This document shows positions 26,940-35,425 of a stretch of 64,000 bases of DNA, piece after piece (positions within the stretch are counted from its first letter, which is position 1; every line of letters begins with the position of its first letter). Under the pieces are notes generated by a model, which worked only from the letters and a program-made list of their open reading frames with translations, did no database searches and had not been told where the DNA came from. The stretch is from an uncultured Bradyrhizobium sp. GTDB lineage: Bacteria; Pseudomonadota; Alphaproteobacteria; Rhizobiales; Xanthobacteraceae. The stretch covers positions 1 to 64,000 of the forward strand of contig NZ_CAKZHY010000099.1 of NCBI RefSeq assembly GCF_936928535.1, read 5' to 3'. The translations under genes were made by a program, and so were the position numbers.

Positions 26940-27728
26940 ATGCCGCAAGCCCAGCCAAAGATCGCCCTCGTCACCGGAGCCGCGCGCGGTATCGGGCTTG
27001 CCACTGCGAAGAAGTTTCTCTCCGAAGGGTGGCGGGTGGCCCTGCTCGATATCGAGGGCGAGCTGCTTGCAAAGGCCGTCGCCGACATCGACAGGAGCGA
27101 CGATACGCTGGCACTCGCCTGCGATGTCTCGGACGCGGCCGCGGTTGACGCCGCAGTGACCGCTGTCGGGCGGCGCTTCGGCCGGCTGGATGCGCTGGTC
27201 AACAATGCCGGCATTGCGGTGTTCGCGCCGTTGATGGAGACGTCGGAGGCCGACTGGCGCCGCGTGCTCGAGGTCAATCTCACCGGGCCGTTCCTCTCCA
27301 CCAGAGCGGCCGTGCCGCTGATGCGCGAGGCCGACGGCGGCGCCATCGTCAATATCACCTCGATCTCGGCCGTGCGTGCTTCGACGCTTCGCTCGGCCTA
27401 CGGCACCAGCAAGGCCGGGCTCGCGCATCTCACCAAGCAGCTCGCGGTCGAGCTCGCTGCGCTCAACATCCGCGTCAACGCGGTCGCGCCCGGGCCGGTC
27501 GACACGGCCATGGCAAAGCAGGTGCACACCAAGGAAATCCGCGCAGATTATCACGACGCCATCCCGCTCAACCGCTATGGACTGGAGGAGGAACTGGCGG
27601 AAGCGATTTACTTCCTGTGCTCGGAACGGGCGAGCTACATCACCGGTCAAATTTTGGCCGTCGATGGCGGCTTCGATGCCGCGGGCATCGGCCTGCCGAC
27701 GTTGCGGGGGCAACGACGGAACGGGTAG
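26940..27728 (+). CDS. Short-chain dehydrogenase/reductase
   Basis: A 262-residue NAD(P)-dependent oxidoreductase. It has the glycine-rich nucleotide site TGAARGIG near the start, NNAG in the central sheet, a catalytic YGTSK, and the C-terminal PGPVDT and ITGQILAVDGG segments. Substrate cannot be told. ATG at 26940 is chosen for length; a GTG at 26898 with AAGGAG upstream is possible and would add 14 residues. Confidence 0.9.
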   Translation: MPQAQPKIALVTGAARGIGLATAKKFLSEGWRVALLDIEGELLAKAVADIDRSDDTLALACDVSDAAAVDAAVTAVGRRFGRLDALVNNAGIAVFAPLMETSEADWRRVLEVNLTGPFLSTRAAVPLMREADGGAIVNITSISAVRASTLRSAYGTSKAGLAHLTKQLAVELAALNIRVNAVAPGPVDTAMAKQVHTKEIRADYHDAIPLNRYGLEEELAEAIYFLCSERASYITGQILAVDGGFDAAGIGLPTLRGQRRNG

Positions 27729-27739
27729 GCACAGGATTT

Positions 27740-27828
27740 GTAGGGTGGGCAAAGGCGCAACGCGCCGTGCCCACCATCTCTGGATTTGCCGAGCAGATCG
27801 TGGGCACGCTACGCTTTGCCCACCCTAC
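27740..27828. repeat. Family B palindromic repeat
   Basis: GTAGGGTGGGCAAAG at the left end and its complement at the right end. Inside are GTGCCCAC and GTGGGCAC as at 6019-6109. It separates the SDR gene from the secreted protein gene. Confidence 0.88.
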
Positions 27829-27852
27829 AAGATCGAATGTGTGGAGTGCACC

Positions 27853-28290
27853 ATGCGACGCGTCACCTTCTTCAGTGCCCTGCTGCTCGCGACCGCCCTC
27901 CTCGCCGCCACGCCCGCCGCAGCCGAGATCCGCATCATCCAGAGCCCCGGCGGACAGGTCGGGCCGTTCCTTGATCTGTTCGAGAAGGTGCGCGCGAGCG
28001 GCGAGCGTGTCGTGATCGACGGTCCCTGCCTATCGGCCTGCACGCTGGTGCTCAGCATCGTACCGGGCGAACGCATTTGCGTCACCAGGCGCGCCGTGCT
28101 CGGTTTCCATGCCGCGCGTTCGGTCGACCGCCGCGGACGCTTCTATGCCGAGCCGGAAGCATCCGAAGCCGTGCTCGAAGCCTATCCCGGTCCGGTGCGT
28201 GACTGGATCAGCCGCCGCGGCGGCCTCACGTCTCGGTTGCTCTTGCTGAGGGGGCGCGATCTCGCCGCCATCTATCCTCGCTGCCGGTGA
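27853..28290 (+). CDS. Secreted ClpP-like/COG3904-type hypothetical protein
   Basis: A 145-residue protein. It has a signal peptide, FFSALLLATALLAATPAAAE, and a mature domain of about 120 residues. The GPCLSACTLVLS segment followed by LGFHAA is characteristic of predicted periplasmic proteins (COG3904) with a crotonase/ClpP-like fold. Function unknown; the serine and histidine that would form the catalytic pair are tempting but not proved. Confidence 0.7.
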   Translation: MRRVTFFSALLLATALLAATPAAAEIRIIQSPGGQVGPFLDLFEKVRASGERVVIDGPCLSACTLVLSIVPGERICVTRRAVLGFHAARSVDRRGRFYAEPEASEAVLEAYPGPVRDWISRRGGLTSRLLLLRGRDLAAIYPRCR

Positions 28291-28389
28291 GGATCAGCGA
28301 CCATCGGGTGCGGGTCATCGCTACCGCGAGAGTCCTCGCATAGGTCATTTCGTTCGCAGCATCGCTCGCGAACGGGCCAATGTTAGAAC

Positions 28390-28482
28390 CTAGAAGAATC
28401 TCTCGATCGTTTGCGCCAGCTCCAGGCTCGCGCAAATGAGCATTCCCCACAGTGCAAAGTTGATTTGCAGCGCCGCCGCCAT
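28390..28482 (-). CDS. Very small membrane protein (30 residues)
   Basis: From the ATG at 28482 to the TAG at 28390-28392. The product is a single hydrophobic helix (FALWGMLICASLELAQ) with a short polar end. The ribosome site is strong: GGAAGGGAG lies 7 bp upstream of the ATG. The surrounding 28291-28769 stretch has no other convincing gene. The protein starts MAAALQINFALWGM, a form I associate with small Rhizobiales membrane proteins, from memory and unverified. Confidence 0.6.
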   Translation of the reverse strand: MAAALQINFALWGMLICASLELAQTIERFF

Positions 28483-28769
28483 CGGTCGCTCCCTTCCGAG
28501 TTACGTCCACCCCAGTTTTTAAATTTATGAAGGAATTATTAGCGGATTCTCGCGTGAGGTGCACAGCCTATTATTACGCCAATTGTTGTGCATTGCGATC
28601 CGCTTCATTTCACGAAGCGGCCTCACTGCTCTCGCAATGTTGTGCGAATCGAAACTTCAGATTCAGCCTCGCCGACGGTGTCATTTCTTTTGGGTTCCAT
28701 TTATTGGCGCGATGCAGAACGTCCTGCGCAGCTTTTGCCTGTCGCGTGGAGCACCGAAAGTCCGACACG

Positions 28770-29114
28770 ATGCGACACATCTTCGTCTTGCTTAGTTTTT
28801 GCGCAGTGCTCGCGGGATGCGCGGCCGCGCCGGCGGCGGAGCGGCGACCAATCGCATGGGACGGGCTCGGCCAGGATCCGAATCGTCCTCATGCCACAAA
28901 GCGTCGCGTTGCCGTTCGCGCAGCGCCGGAGACTGATCCAAATCTCGAGAGGCAAAGGGTGCTGGCCACGTTGCGCCCTTATTCCGACGCATGGTGGGCC
29001 GTTCAGGACGAGATCGAGGCTGAGAACGACAGGCAGCTCGGCTCGAAGCTCGTGATCTGCCGCAGCTGCGTGACACAGAAGCCGAACGAAGAGACGACAG
29101 GATCGATCCGTTGA
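28770..29114 (+). CDS. Predicted lipoprotein, hypothetical
   Basis: A 114-residue protein. The signal peptide ends in a lipobox, VLAGC, with acylation at residue 18. The mature part is charged, with RRPIAWDGLGQDPNRPHA early and DAWWAVQDEIEAENDRQL later; two cysteines (CRSC) lie near the C-terminus. No family recognised. The start is defined by the lipoprotein leader; the ribosome site is weak. The frame opens at 28527. Confidence 0.65.
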   Translation: MRHIFVLLSFCAVLAGCAAAPAAERRPIAWDGLGQDPNRPHATKRRVAVRAAPETDPNLERQRVLATLRPYSDAWWAVQDEIEAENDRQLGSKLVICRSCVTQKPNEETTGSIR

Positions 29115-29178
29115 CATGCGCCCTCCTCTCTCGCGGCGAAGGAGAGAGGAAGGCGCGGCGATCAGTGGAACGATACTC

Positions 29179-29592
29179 TTACATTCCCTCGGCCGGGCAA
29201 TTCACCATCCAGGGGATACCGAACTTGTCGACGCACATGCCGAAGCCCTTGGCCCAAAACGTCTTGGTGAAGGGCATGGTCACGGTTCCACCTTCGGCGA
29301 GCGCGTTGAACTTGCGCTCTCCGTCCGCAGGATCCGCCACCGTGAGCGAGATCGAAAAGCCCTGCGGCTTTTGAACATGCTCGGGCGGCGCGTCGGAGGC
29401 CATCAGGACGCTGCCGCCGGGCAGCGACATCCGCGCATGCATGATCATGTTTTCACGTCCGGGTGACGGGCCCATATCGGCGGGCGCTTCGCTCGCGCGC
29501 ATCATCATCTCGATCTTGCCGCCCAAGACCTTGGCGTAATGGTTGAACGCAGCTTCGCAAGTGTCCTGATAGAACAGATAGGGATTGAGCAT
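29179..29592 (-). CDS. VOC/PhnB-like protein
   Basis: A 137-residue protein of the vicinal-oxygen-chelate fold: two beta-alpha-beta-beta-beta modules, with NPYLFYQDTCEAAFNHYAKV at the start and GFGMCVDKFGIPWMVN at the end, matching PhnB-like proteins (3-demethylubiquinone-9 methyltransferase-like domain, a misnomer). GAGGAG precedes the ATG. It lies 36 bp downstream of the SRPBCC gene on the same strand, so it is likely co-transcribed. Confidence 0.88.
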   Translation of the reverse strand: MLNPYLFYQDTCEAAFNHYAKVLGGKIEMMMRASEAPADMGPSPGRENMIMHARMSLPGGSVLMASDAPPEHVQKPQGFSISLTVADPADGERKFNALAEGGTVTMPFTKTFWAKGFGMCVDKFGIPWMVNCPAEGM

Positions 29593-29628
29593 CGCTTCTC
29601 TCCTCTTCGTTTCTTTGGCGATGGTGGG

Positions 29629-30165
29629 TTACTTCTCGGTGAGCTTCTTCAGGCTGGCGAGGCCGACCTCGAAGTCCTTGCCGATCATGGTGTCCATGTT
29701 GACGAAGACCTGCATCACCTTGGACATGAAGGAGGCCGGACCGTACATCGCCCATGTGACCAGCGTAGCATCGCCTTGCGGCACAAACGTGAACTCGGCG
29801 GTGTTGTGCCCCTCGAAAGGACGCTCGAAATCGAGCTTGATGCGGAGCTTCGACGGCGTGTTCGCCTCGAGGATCTCCATATGGCCGGCGCCGACATTGT
29901 TGTTGCCGTCCCAGGCATAGGTCGCGCCCTTCCCTGAGGCGGCGCCGTTGTAGGTACGCTTCATGGCGGGATCGCGATTCTCGTAGGGCGACCAGTTGGT
30001 CCAGAAGTGGAAATCGGCGACCAGCGGATAGATCGCATCGGCCGGCGCCTTCAGCGCGAGCGACCGTTCGACACGGAACGTGTCGGGCTTTGTGAGGGCG
30101 AAGACGAGGATGCCCGCGATCCCGACCGCGAGCACGATAGCGATAATGGCAACAGCTTTCAGCAT
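29629..30165 (-). CDS. SRPBCC (polyketide cyclase-like) membrane-anchored protein
   Basis: A 178-residue protein. An N-terminal helix (about residues 3-25, AVAIIAIVLAVGIAGILVFA) is followed by a START/SRPBCC-like domain: VERSLALKAPADAIYPLVAD, FWTNWSPYE, and a C-terminal helix MIGKDFEVGLASLKKL. Such domains form a hydrophobic ligand pocket. The ATG at 30165 has AAGGGAG upstream; the frame runs back to 30306 only through the family C repeat. It is near the ECF42 sigma factor and followed by the VOC gene. Confidence 0.88.
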   Translation of the reverse strand: MLKAVAIIAIVLAVGIAGILVFALTKPDTFRVERSLALKAPADAIYPLVADFHFWTNWSPYENRDPAMKRTYNGAASGKGATYAWDGNNNVGAGHMEILEANTPSKLRIKLDFERPFEGHNTAEFTFVPQGDATLVTWAMYGPASFMSKVMQVFVNMDTMIGKDFEVGLASLKKLTEK

Positions 30166-30240
30166 GATTGGCTCCCTTGATACGGGATTAAGACGAAGGG
30201 GGCGGATGGGAGCCGACAAATGGGGAGCGATTTTTTTATC

Positions 30241-30320
30241 GTCATTCCGGGGCGGTCCGCAGGACCGAATCCGGAATCTCGAGATTCCGGGTTCGATGCT
30301 TCGCATCGCCCCGGAATGAC
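30241..30320. repeat. Family C palindromic repeat
   Basis: GTCATTCCGGGGCG / CGCCCCGGAATGAC arms around an inner palindrome, GAATCTCGAGATTC. Same element as 23702-23781. It lies between the SRPBCC gene and the sigma factor gene. Confidence 0.9.
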
Positions 30321-30327
30321 AGGCGCC

Positions 30328-31629
30328 CTATTTCGCCTTCGCACTCTGCCGCGTACCGCCATTGGCACCCTTCGGCTGGCTATCACGGATCAGCCGATCG
30401 ATGTGCATGCGGATGTGGGCGGCTTCAGCAGAGGTGTTGGCGAGCGCGATGGCGCGGTCGAAGGCGACGCGCGCTTCGTCGTTGCGGCCGAGTTGCATCA
30501 AAAAGGCACCGCGCACGCCGTAGAAATGGAAGTAGTTGGCCAGCTTCGGTGCCAGCGGCTCGATCAGATCGAGCGCGGCCTGAGGCCCGCGCACCTTGGC
30601 GACCGCGACCGCCCGGTTGAGCGTCACGACCGGCGAAGGCTGCACGACTTCAAGCGCGCCGTAGAGCAGGTCGATCTGGGTCCAGTCGGTCTCGTCGGGC
30701 GTCGCCGCGCGTGCATGCAGCGCCGCGATCGCGGCCTGGATCTGGTAGGGCCCGCTGCGGCGGTGACGCATGGCCTTGTCGATCAAGGCGAGGCCTTCCG
30801 CGATCATAGTGCCGTTCCACGACGCGCGGTTCTGGTCCTCCAGCAGGATGAGCGATCCATCTTCGGCAAAGCGCGCGGCACTGCGGGCGTGCTGCAACAG
30901 GATCAGCGCCGTCAGCCCCATGATCTCGGGTTCGCTCGGGAACAGGCGCAGCAACAGGCGCGCCAGACGGATCGCTTCCTCGCAGAGCGGCTTGCGGATC
31001 TCCGCGGTATCGCCGCTCGCCGAATAGCCCTCGTTGAAGATCAAATAGATCATCGCGGCGACACCGGCGAGCCGCTCGGAGCGCTCGATCGCACCGGGCG
31101 TCTCGAACGGCGTCCCCGCGTCCGCGACCTTGGCCTTGGCGCGGGTGATGCGCTGCTCCATCGCGGCTTCCGAGACCAGGAAAGCGCGCGCGATCTGCTT
31201 CACGGTGAGACCGGAGACGATGCGCAGCGCCAGCGCGATCTGCTGCGTCGCCGGCAATTGCGGATGGCAGCAGATGAACATCAACCGCAAGATGTCGTCG
31301 CGATAGTGCGAGCCGTCGAGACGCTCGGCGAGCGCGCCTTCGGCGTCGTCGAGATCGGAGATCGCCTGATCGTCCTCCGGCAGCGGCTGCTGCTTGCGGG
31401 TGCGGCGAACCTCGTCGATGGCGACGTTGCGGCCGACCATGATCAGCCAGGCCGCGGGATCGCGCGGCGGCCCATTCTGCCGCCAGCTCTTGAGCGCGCG
31501 CAGGCAGGCGTTCTGGAAGGCTTCTTCAGCCGTATCGAGATCGCGGAAATAGCGCAGCAGCGCGCCGACGGCCTGGGGGCGCGCCGAGCTCAGCGCGGTC
31601 TCGATCCAGCCAGTGTCGGCCTCGTTCAC
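30328..31629 (-). CDS. RNA polymerase sigma factor, ECF42-type
   Basis: A 433-residue sigma factor. Region 2 is visible as LRYFRDLDTAEEAFQNACLRAL and AWLIMVGRNVAIDEVRR; region 4 follows as VSGLTVKQIARAFLVSEAAM. A long C-terminal extension (about 190-420) with TPR-like helices, including LIFNEGYSA, is typical of ECF42 (formerly annotated as SigJ-like or COG4941). In this family the partner is a DGPF protein, not a classical anti-sigma factor, and here one is directly upstream with a 4-bp GTGA overlap. The start is a GTG at 31629. Confidence 0.93.
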   Translation of the reverse strand: MNEADTGWIETALSSARPQAVGALLRYFRDLDTAEEAFQNACLRALKSWRQNGPPRDPAAWLIMVGRNVAIDEVRRTRKQQPLPEDDQAISDLDDAEGALAERLDGSHYRDDILRLMFICCHPQLPATQQIALALRIVSGLTVKQIARAFLVSEAAMEQRITRAKAKVADAGTPFETPGAIERSERLAGVAAMIYLIFNEGYSASGDTAEIRKPLCEEAIRLARLLLRLFPSEPEIMGLTALILLQHARSAARFAEDGSLILLEDQNRASWNGTMIAEGLALIDKAMRHRRSGPYQIQAAIAALHARAATPDETDWTQIDLLYGALEVVQPSPVVTLNRAVAVAKVRGPQAALDLIEPLAPKLANYFHFYGVRGAFLMQLGRNDEARVAFDRAIALANTSAEAAHIRMHIDRLIRDSQPKGANGGTRQSAKAK

Positions 31630-31994
31630 GCCGAAATTCCTCCTGGCCTGAATACGCCGACAGGGCGCACCTCATAGGCGCCGCCGGGATTGGCAGCGCC
31701 GAGATCGCGCGCGACGTCGAGCGCCTCGTCGAGGTTCTTGCAGTCGACGATGTAAAAGCCCAGCAGCTGCTCCTTGGTCTCGGCATAGGGACCATCGAGC
31801 ACCAGCGGCGGGTCTTCCTTGCGCAAGGTCGCCGCCGCAGTGGTCGGCAGCAACCGCGCCACCGGGCCGAGCCGGCCCTGGCTCGTGAGCTTGTCCTGCA
31901 CCACGGCGAGCTTTTTCATCACGGCCTCGTCCTGGTCCTTGCTCCAGGAGCCGACGAAGTCCTCGTCATGATAGCAAAGGATCGCATAGAGCAT
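31626..31994 (-). CDS. YCII-related DGPF-domain protein, ECF42 partner
   Basis: A 122-residue protein. It begins MLYAILCYHDEDFV and has PPLVLDGPYAETKEQLLGFY, close to the DGPF motif (DGPY here), then CKNLDEALDVARDL and YEVRPVGVF. It overlaps the sigma factor gene by 4 bp (GTGA), so the pair is translationally coupled. It is divergent from ghrA. The frame opens at 32099, but the ATG at 31994 fits the family start. Confidence 0.93.
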   Translation of the reverse strand: MLYAILCYHDEDFVGSWSKDQDEAVMKKLAVVQDKLTSQGRLGPVARLLPTTAAATLRKEDPPLVLDGPYAETKEQLLGFYIVDCKNLDEALDVARDLGAANPGGAYEVRPVGVFRPGGISA

Positions 31995-32138
31995 GGGCGG
32001 CACCTTCCAGGAACGCTTGTTTTGAAGACGATCCACTATGCCTCGCCCCGACAGGGCTGCGGAAAAAATTTGCGAGAAAAATCCGCCGGATCGTGCCAAG
32101 GAGGGCTAACAAAAGCGGAACCTTATGAGGCACTTCGA

Positions 32139-33104
32139 ATGACCATGGGCACCCTGGCCGTCCTGATCAACAGCACGCAGCAGAACTGGCTGCCCGAGCG
32201 CTGGAAGGCCCGGTTCGATGCGGTCTGCAACGGTCGGCCCGTGGTGCTGTTGCCCGATTCCGGGCTCGATCCGGCAAAGGTGCACTATGCCGCGGTGTGG
32301 AAGCCGGCGCCGGGCGATCTCAAGACGTTACCGAACCTGCGCGCGATCTTCAATCTTGGCGCCGGCGTCGATGCACTGATGGCGGACAAGAGCCTGCCCG
32401 ACGTGCCGCTGGTGCGCGTCGCCGTGCCCGACCTCACCAACCGCATGACCGAATATGTCGTGCTGCACGTGCTGATGCACCACCGTCAGGAGCTCTATTT
32501 GCGCGACTCGCAGCGCGCAAAGCGCTGGGAGCCGAAATATCAATGGCCGGCGAGCGCGGTCACGGTCGGCGTCATGGGCCTCGGCACGTTGGGTGCCGAC
32601 GCGGCCGACGTGTTGCGCCGGCTCGGCTTCCGCGTCGTTGGCTGGAGCCGCAGCCCGCGCAGCGTCCCGGGCGTGGAGTGCTTCCACGGAACCGCCGGGA
32701 TGGATGCGTTCCTGCGCCAGACCGACATCCTGGTGTCGCTGCTGCCGCTCACGCCTGACACCAACGGCATTCTCAACCGGGAGGTCTTCACCAAGCTCAA
32801 CCGCACGAGCCCGCTCGGTGCGCCGGTGCTGATCAATGCCGGCCGCGGCGGCTTGCAGAATGAGGCGGACATCCTGGCCTGTCTCGACGACGGCACGCTG
32901 GGCGCCGCCTCGCTCGACGTTTTCGTGCAGGAACCGCAGCCCGCGGACAGCCGGTTCTGGACCCATCCCAAGGTGGTGCTGACCCCGCATAACGCCGCCG
33001 ACACCGATGCGGACGCGATCTCGGCCTATGTCGCCGAACAGATCGCGCGGTTCGAGGCCGGAAGTGCACTGGAAAATGTGGTGGATCGGGTGAGGGGGTA
33101 TTAG
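32139..33104 (+). CDS. ghrA: Glyoxylate/hydroxypyruvate reductase A-type D-2-hydroxyacid dehydrogenase
   Basis: A 321-residue NAD(P)H-dependent dehydrogenase. The Rossmann site is GLGTLGADAADVLRRLGF (about 148-165). The catalytic set is present: Arg in NAGRGG, Glu in FVQEPQP and His in LTPHNAA. The short N-terminal catalytic lobe and SLLPLTPDTNGILN match GhrA. It reduces glyoxylate or hydroxypyruvate in the cytosol. GAGG lies 8 bp before the ATG at 32139, with a second ATG at 32145. Confidence 0.9.
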   Translation: MTMGTLAVLINSTQQNWLPERWKARFDAVCNGRPVVLLPDSGLDPAKVHYAAVWKPAPGDLKTLPNLRAIFNLGAGVDALMADKSLPDVPLVRVAVPDLTNRMTEYVVLHVLMHHRQELYLRDSQRAKRWEPKYQWPASAVTVGVMGLGTLGADAADVLRRLGFRVVGWSRSPRSVPGVECFHGTAGMDAFLRQTDILVSLLPLTPDTNGILNREVFTKLNRTSPLGAPVLINAGRGGLQNEADILACLDDGTLGAASLDVFVQEPQPADSRFWTHPKVVLTPHNAADTDADAISAYVAEQIARFEAGSALENVVDRVRGY

Positions 33105-33254
33105 GGCGTCGAGATTATCGCGAACGCCGGCACCCTATATTCAGTGTGGCCATGGCGTTGCCGACGCCACCCCGCATCGACGGTATCCCGTTCACGCTCT
33201 TTTAGCGAGAAGTTGATAAGCCTTGTTAATCAACGCTCAACAAACGAGTCGGAT

Positions 33255-35222
33255 ATGCGAACGAGCCTCGGCCTCAGGATGCGGATCACGGTTGCGCTGG
33301 CGCTGACGGCGGCGGCGACCGCGCTGATTGCCGTGCTCGGCGCCATGTGGATCATCGCTGGGATCATCGACCGCGCCGACCAGCGCGAATTGCGCAGCCA
33401 TTATGATGCGCTGCTGTCGCGCATTGCCGAAGAGTCCCATCGTGCCGCCGCCATGAGCGCGGTCGTGGCCGCGATCCCGGCGACGCAGGAGGCGATGGCC
33501 AAGCAGGATCGCGACGCCCTGGTGCGCCTGTTCGGGCCGGTGTTCGCGGCGACCAAGTCGGAGTACGGCGTCGAGCAGTTCCAGTTCCATACGCCGCGGG
33601 CGACCTCCTTCCTGCGCGTGCACCAGGTGGCGAAGTTCGGCGACGATCTCTCGAGCTTCCGCAAGACCGTCGTCGACGCCAATCAGGAGCACAAGGTCGT
33701 GGTCGGCCTCGAAGGCGGCGTTGCCGGGCTCGGCATCCGCGGCGTGGTGCCGATCGCGCAAGCGGGCAAGCATCTCGGCTCGGTGGAATTCGGTCTCACT
33801 TTCGGTCAGTCCTTTCTCGACGATTTCAAGGCCAATCGCCATGTCGACATCGCTTTCCATCTCGCCGATGGCGCGGGCTTCAAACTGTTTGGCGGCACCC
33901 TGAAGGGCGCGAGCTTCTTCGATGCCGCCGATTACGGCCGCGCCACCAATGGCGACTTTACGGTACGGCAGTCGAAACTCGACACCAGGCCGGTCGCCGC
34001 TCTGCTCGGACCGATCAAGGACTTCTCCGGAAAGCCACTCGGCGCTGTCGAGCTGGTGATGGACAACGCCGATTACGTGGCTTCCGCCGACCGCGCCTGG
34101 ATGCTCGCGATCGGCATCGCCGCGCTCGGACTGGTCCTCGCCGCCATCGTCGGCTATCTCATCGCCCGCGGCATCTCGCGGCCGATCCTCTCCATCACCA
34201 GCGTGATGCGTGAGCTCGCCGATGGCCGGCTCGACGTCGCCGTTCCCGAAAGCCGGGCGAATGACGAAGTTGGCGCGATGGTAAAGGCGGTCGCGGTGTT
34301 CCGCGATAATGCCGTCAATTTCAGCAAGCTCCAGGCCGGTCAACTCGAAGCCAAAGCACAATCCGAGGCGGAGAAACGGCGCGCCTTCGCCGCGCTTGCC
34401 GACAATTTCGAGGCCAGCATCCGCGACGTCGTCACCACGGTCTCCTCGGCCGCGGTCGAGATGGAACACACCGCACGCTCGATGTCCGCCATCGTCGACC
34501 AGTCGCGCAATCAGACTCGCGCGGTGTCGTCGGCTTCGGCGCTCGCCTCGGAGAACGTGCAGACGGTTGCGGCTGCCGCGGAGGAATTGTCCTCGTCGAT
34601 GACCGAGATCAGCCGCCGCCTCGCGCATGCGACGCAGGTGGTGGGCAAGGCCGCGAGCGACGGACAGGCGTCGAATGCGCGCGTCCAGAGCCTCGCAGAT
34701 GCCGCGCAGAAGATCGGCGACGTCGTCTCCTTCATCAATGGGATTGCCGGCCAGACCAATCTGCTGGCGCTGAATGCAACGATCGAGGCGGCGCGCGCGG
34801 GCGAAGCCGGCCGCGGCTTCGCGGTGGTCGCCTCCGAGGTCAAGGCGCTCGCGACCCAGACCGCAAAGGCGACTGAGGAAATCGGCGCACAGGTGACAGC
34901 CGTCCAGGGCGAAACATCAGGTGCGGTCGAAGGCATCCAGTCGATCTGCGCGACGATCCGCGAAGTCGACGAAATCTCGGCCGCGATCGCGGCCGCCGTC
35001 GGCCAGCAGGGCACCGCGACGCAGGAAATCGCACAGAACGTCCAGCAGGCCGCCGCCCGCACCGGCGAGGTGTCGCAAAATATCGCCGGCGTCACCGACG
35101 GCATCGCAGCAACCGGCACGGCTGCGGAAGAAGTGCTGGTCTCGGCGGTCGAGCTGTCGAAACAGTCGCAGCGCCTGCGCGATGAGGTGGATCGCTTCCT
35201 CGCGCAGATCCGCGCGGCGTAG
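33255..35222 (+). CDS. Methyl-accepting chemotaxis protein with a periplasmic Cache-like sensor
   Basis: A 655-residue transmembrane chemoreceptor. Helix 1 is at about 10-38. A periplasmic sensor domain of about 240 residues follows; its order of helices and strands resembles a double-Cache domain. Helix 2 is at about 282-306 (AWMLAIGIAALGLVLAAIVG), then a HAMP domain (about 307-360) and the signalling domain with GQTNLLALNATIEAARAGEA and VASEVKALATQT. No C-terminal CheR-docking pentapeptide is seen. The frame opens at 33144, but the ATG at 33255 begins the membrane leader. Ligand unknown. Confidence 0.93.
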   Translation: MRTSLGLRMRITVALALTAAATALIAVLGAMWIIAGIIDRADQRELRSHYDALLSRIAEESHRAAAMSAVVAAIPATQEAMAKQDRDALVRLFGPVFAATKSEYGVEQFQFHTPRATSFLRVHQVAKFGDDLSSFRKTVVDANQEHKVVVGLEGGVAGLGIRGVVPIAQAGKHLGSVEFGLTFGQSFLDDFKANRHVDIAFHLADGAGFKLFGGTLKGASFFDAADYGRATNGDFTVRQSKLDTRPVAALLGPIKDFSGKPLGAVELVMDNADYVASADRAWMLAIGIAALGLVLAAIVGYLIARGISRPILSITSVMRELADGRLDVAVPESRANDEVGAMVKAVAVFRDNAVNFSKLQAGQLEAKAQSEAEKRRAFAALADNFEASIRDVVTTVSSAAVEMEHTARSMSAIVDQSRNQTRAVSSASALASENVQTVAAAAEELSSSMTEISRRLAHATQVVGKAASDGQASNARVQSLADAAQKIGDVVSFINGIAGQTNLLALNATIEAARAGEAGRGFAVVASEVKALATQTAKATEEIGAQVTAVQGETSGAVEGIQSICATIREVDEISAAIAAAVGQQGTATQEIAQNVQQAAARTGEVSQNIAGVTDGIAATGTAAEEVLVSAVELSKQSQRLRDEVDRFLAQIRAA

Positions 35223-35254
35223 TTCGAGGCGGGGTCGCGCGACACCCGCAGCGT

Positions 35255-35376
35255 GTCGTCCTGGCGAAAGCCAGGACCCGTCACCCCAAGAGGTCATTGC
35301 AGCGCGAAGCTGTTCACTCCGAGTCTTCGCCAAACAGCATTCGGTGGTTATGGGTCCTGGCCTTCGCCAGGACAAC
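35255..35376. repeat. Family D palindromic repeat
   Basis: Arms GTCGTCCTGGCGAAAGCCAG... (35255-35279) and the complement of GTTGTCCTGGCGAAGGCCAG... (35352-35376) match at 23 of 25 positions. Each arm is itself a hairpin (CCTGGC/GCCAGG). Only one copy is in the window. It lies between converging genes. Confidence 0.85.
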
Positions 35377-35425
35377 GATGAGGAGATAGGTTGCGCCACA
35401 CGCTCACCGATGTCGCGACGACAGC

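Noticed and set aside
28226..28564. 112-residue minus-strand frame
   Set aside because: It crosses the end of the secreted protein gene and contains no motif; the 30-residue frame at 28390-28482, in another phase, has the better ribosome site.
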